A DNA stretch of 40,314 nt from Dehalococcoidia bacterium. GTDB taxonomy: Bacteria > Chloroflexota > Dehalococcoidia > Lucifugimonadales > UBA3495. Below, piece by piece: positions 40,232 to 40,314 of this stretch. The notes under the pieces were generated by a model that had not been told where the DNA came from, did not search any database, and saw only the letters and a list, made by a program, of their open reading frames with translations. Where the stretch lies: assembly GCA_022821365.1 (NCBI GenBank), contig JAJEDS010000214.1, forward strand, positions 1 through 40,314, given 5' to 3'. Position 1 is the first letter of the stretch; each line of letters opens with the position of its first letter. Position numbers and translations under genes: made by a program.

Positions 40232-40314
40232 ATGAAGGAAGTGACATTGAAACAGCGAGAACAGGCAAGAATTCAGGTACTCAACACCGTGCTGGAACAC
40301 CACCTTTCCATCGC
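40232..40314 (+). CDS. 5' end of a probable transposase with N-terminal helix-turn-helix (ISNCY-like), truncated by the window edge
   Basis: ATG at 40232: MKEVTLKQREQARIQVLNTVLEHHLSI..., resembling N-termini of ISNCY-type transposases. Start codon sits inside an AATGTCAC/GTGACATT inverted repeat (40220-40227 / 40241-40248). Confidence 0.45.
   Translation, partial: MKEVTLKQREQARIQVLNTVLEHHLSI

Overview
This 40.3 kb high-GC bacterial window carries mostly housekeeping and metabolic genes. The gene content and repeat style loosely suggest an uncultured Chloroflexota-like genome, but that is inference and was not tested. Left to right: citrate synthase; a pyridoxamine-5'-phosphate-oxidase-like protein; an AddB/AddA helicase-nuclease pair; a TPP riboswitch with thiG-thiE-thiS and a small unknown ORF; a protein with nucleotidyltransferase-superfamily RNA ligase motifs; a VOC protein; a GMC oxidoreductase; an alpha-E / circularly permuted ATP-grasp pair; a secreted, Pro/Thr-rich, C-terminally anchored surface protein; a HAMP sensor kinase; an NCS2 nucleobase permease with an unusual C-terminal extension; a second GMC oxidoreductase; and a large minus-strand urea uptake/assimilation cluster, urtABCDE-glnA-ureABC-ureFGD. 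The right end holds decayed IS701-like transposases and the start of another transposase-like ORF. Several dispersed intergenic palindromic repeats are visible. Candidates most worth following up are the RNA-ligase-like protein, the permease fused to a degenerate HATPase-like domain, the fourth ORF of the thi operon, and the surface protein with an unassigned N-terminal domain. I found no CRISPR array, tRNA or rRNA by eye.
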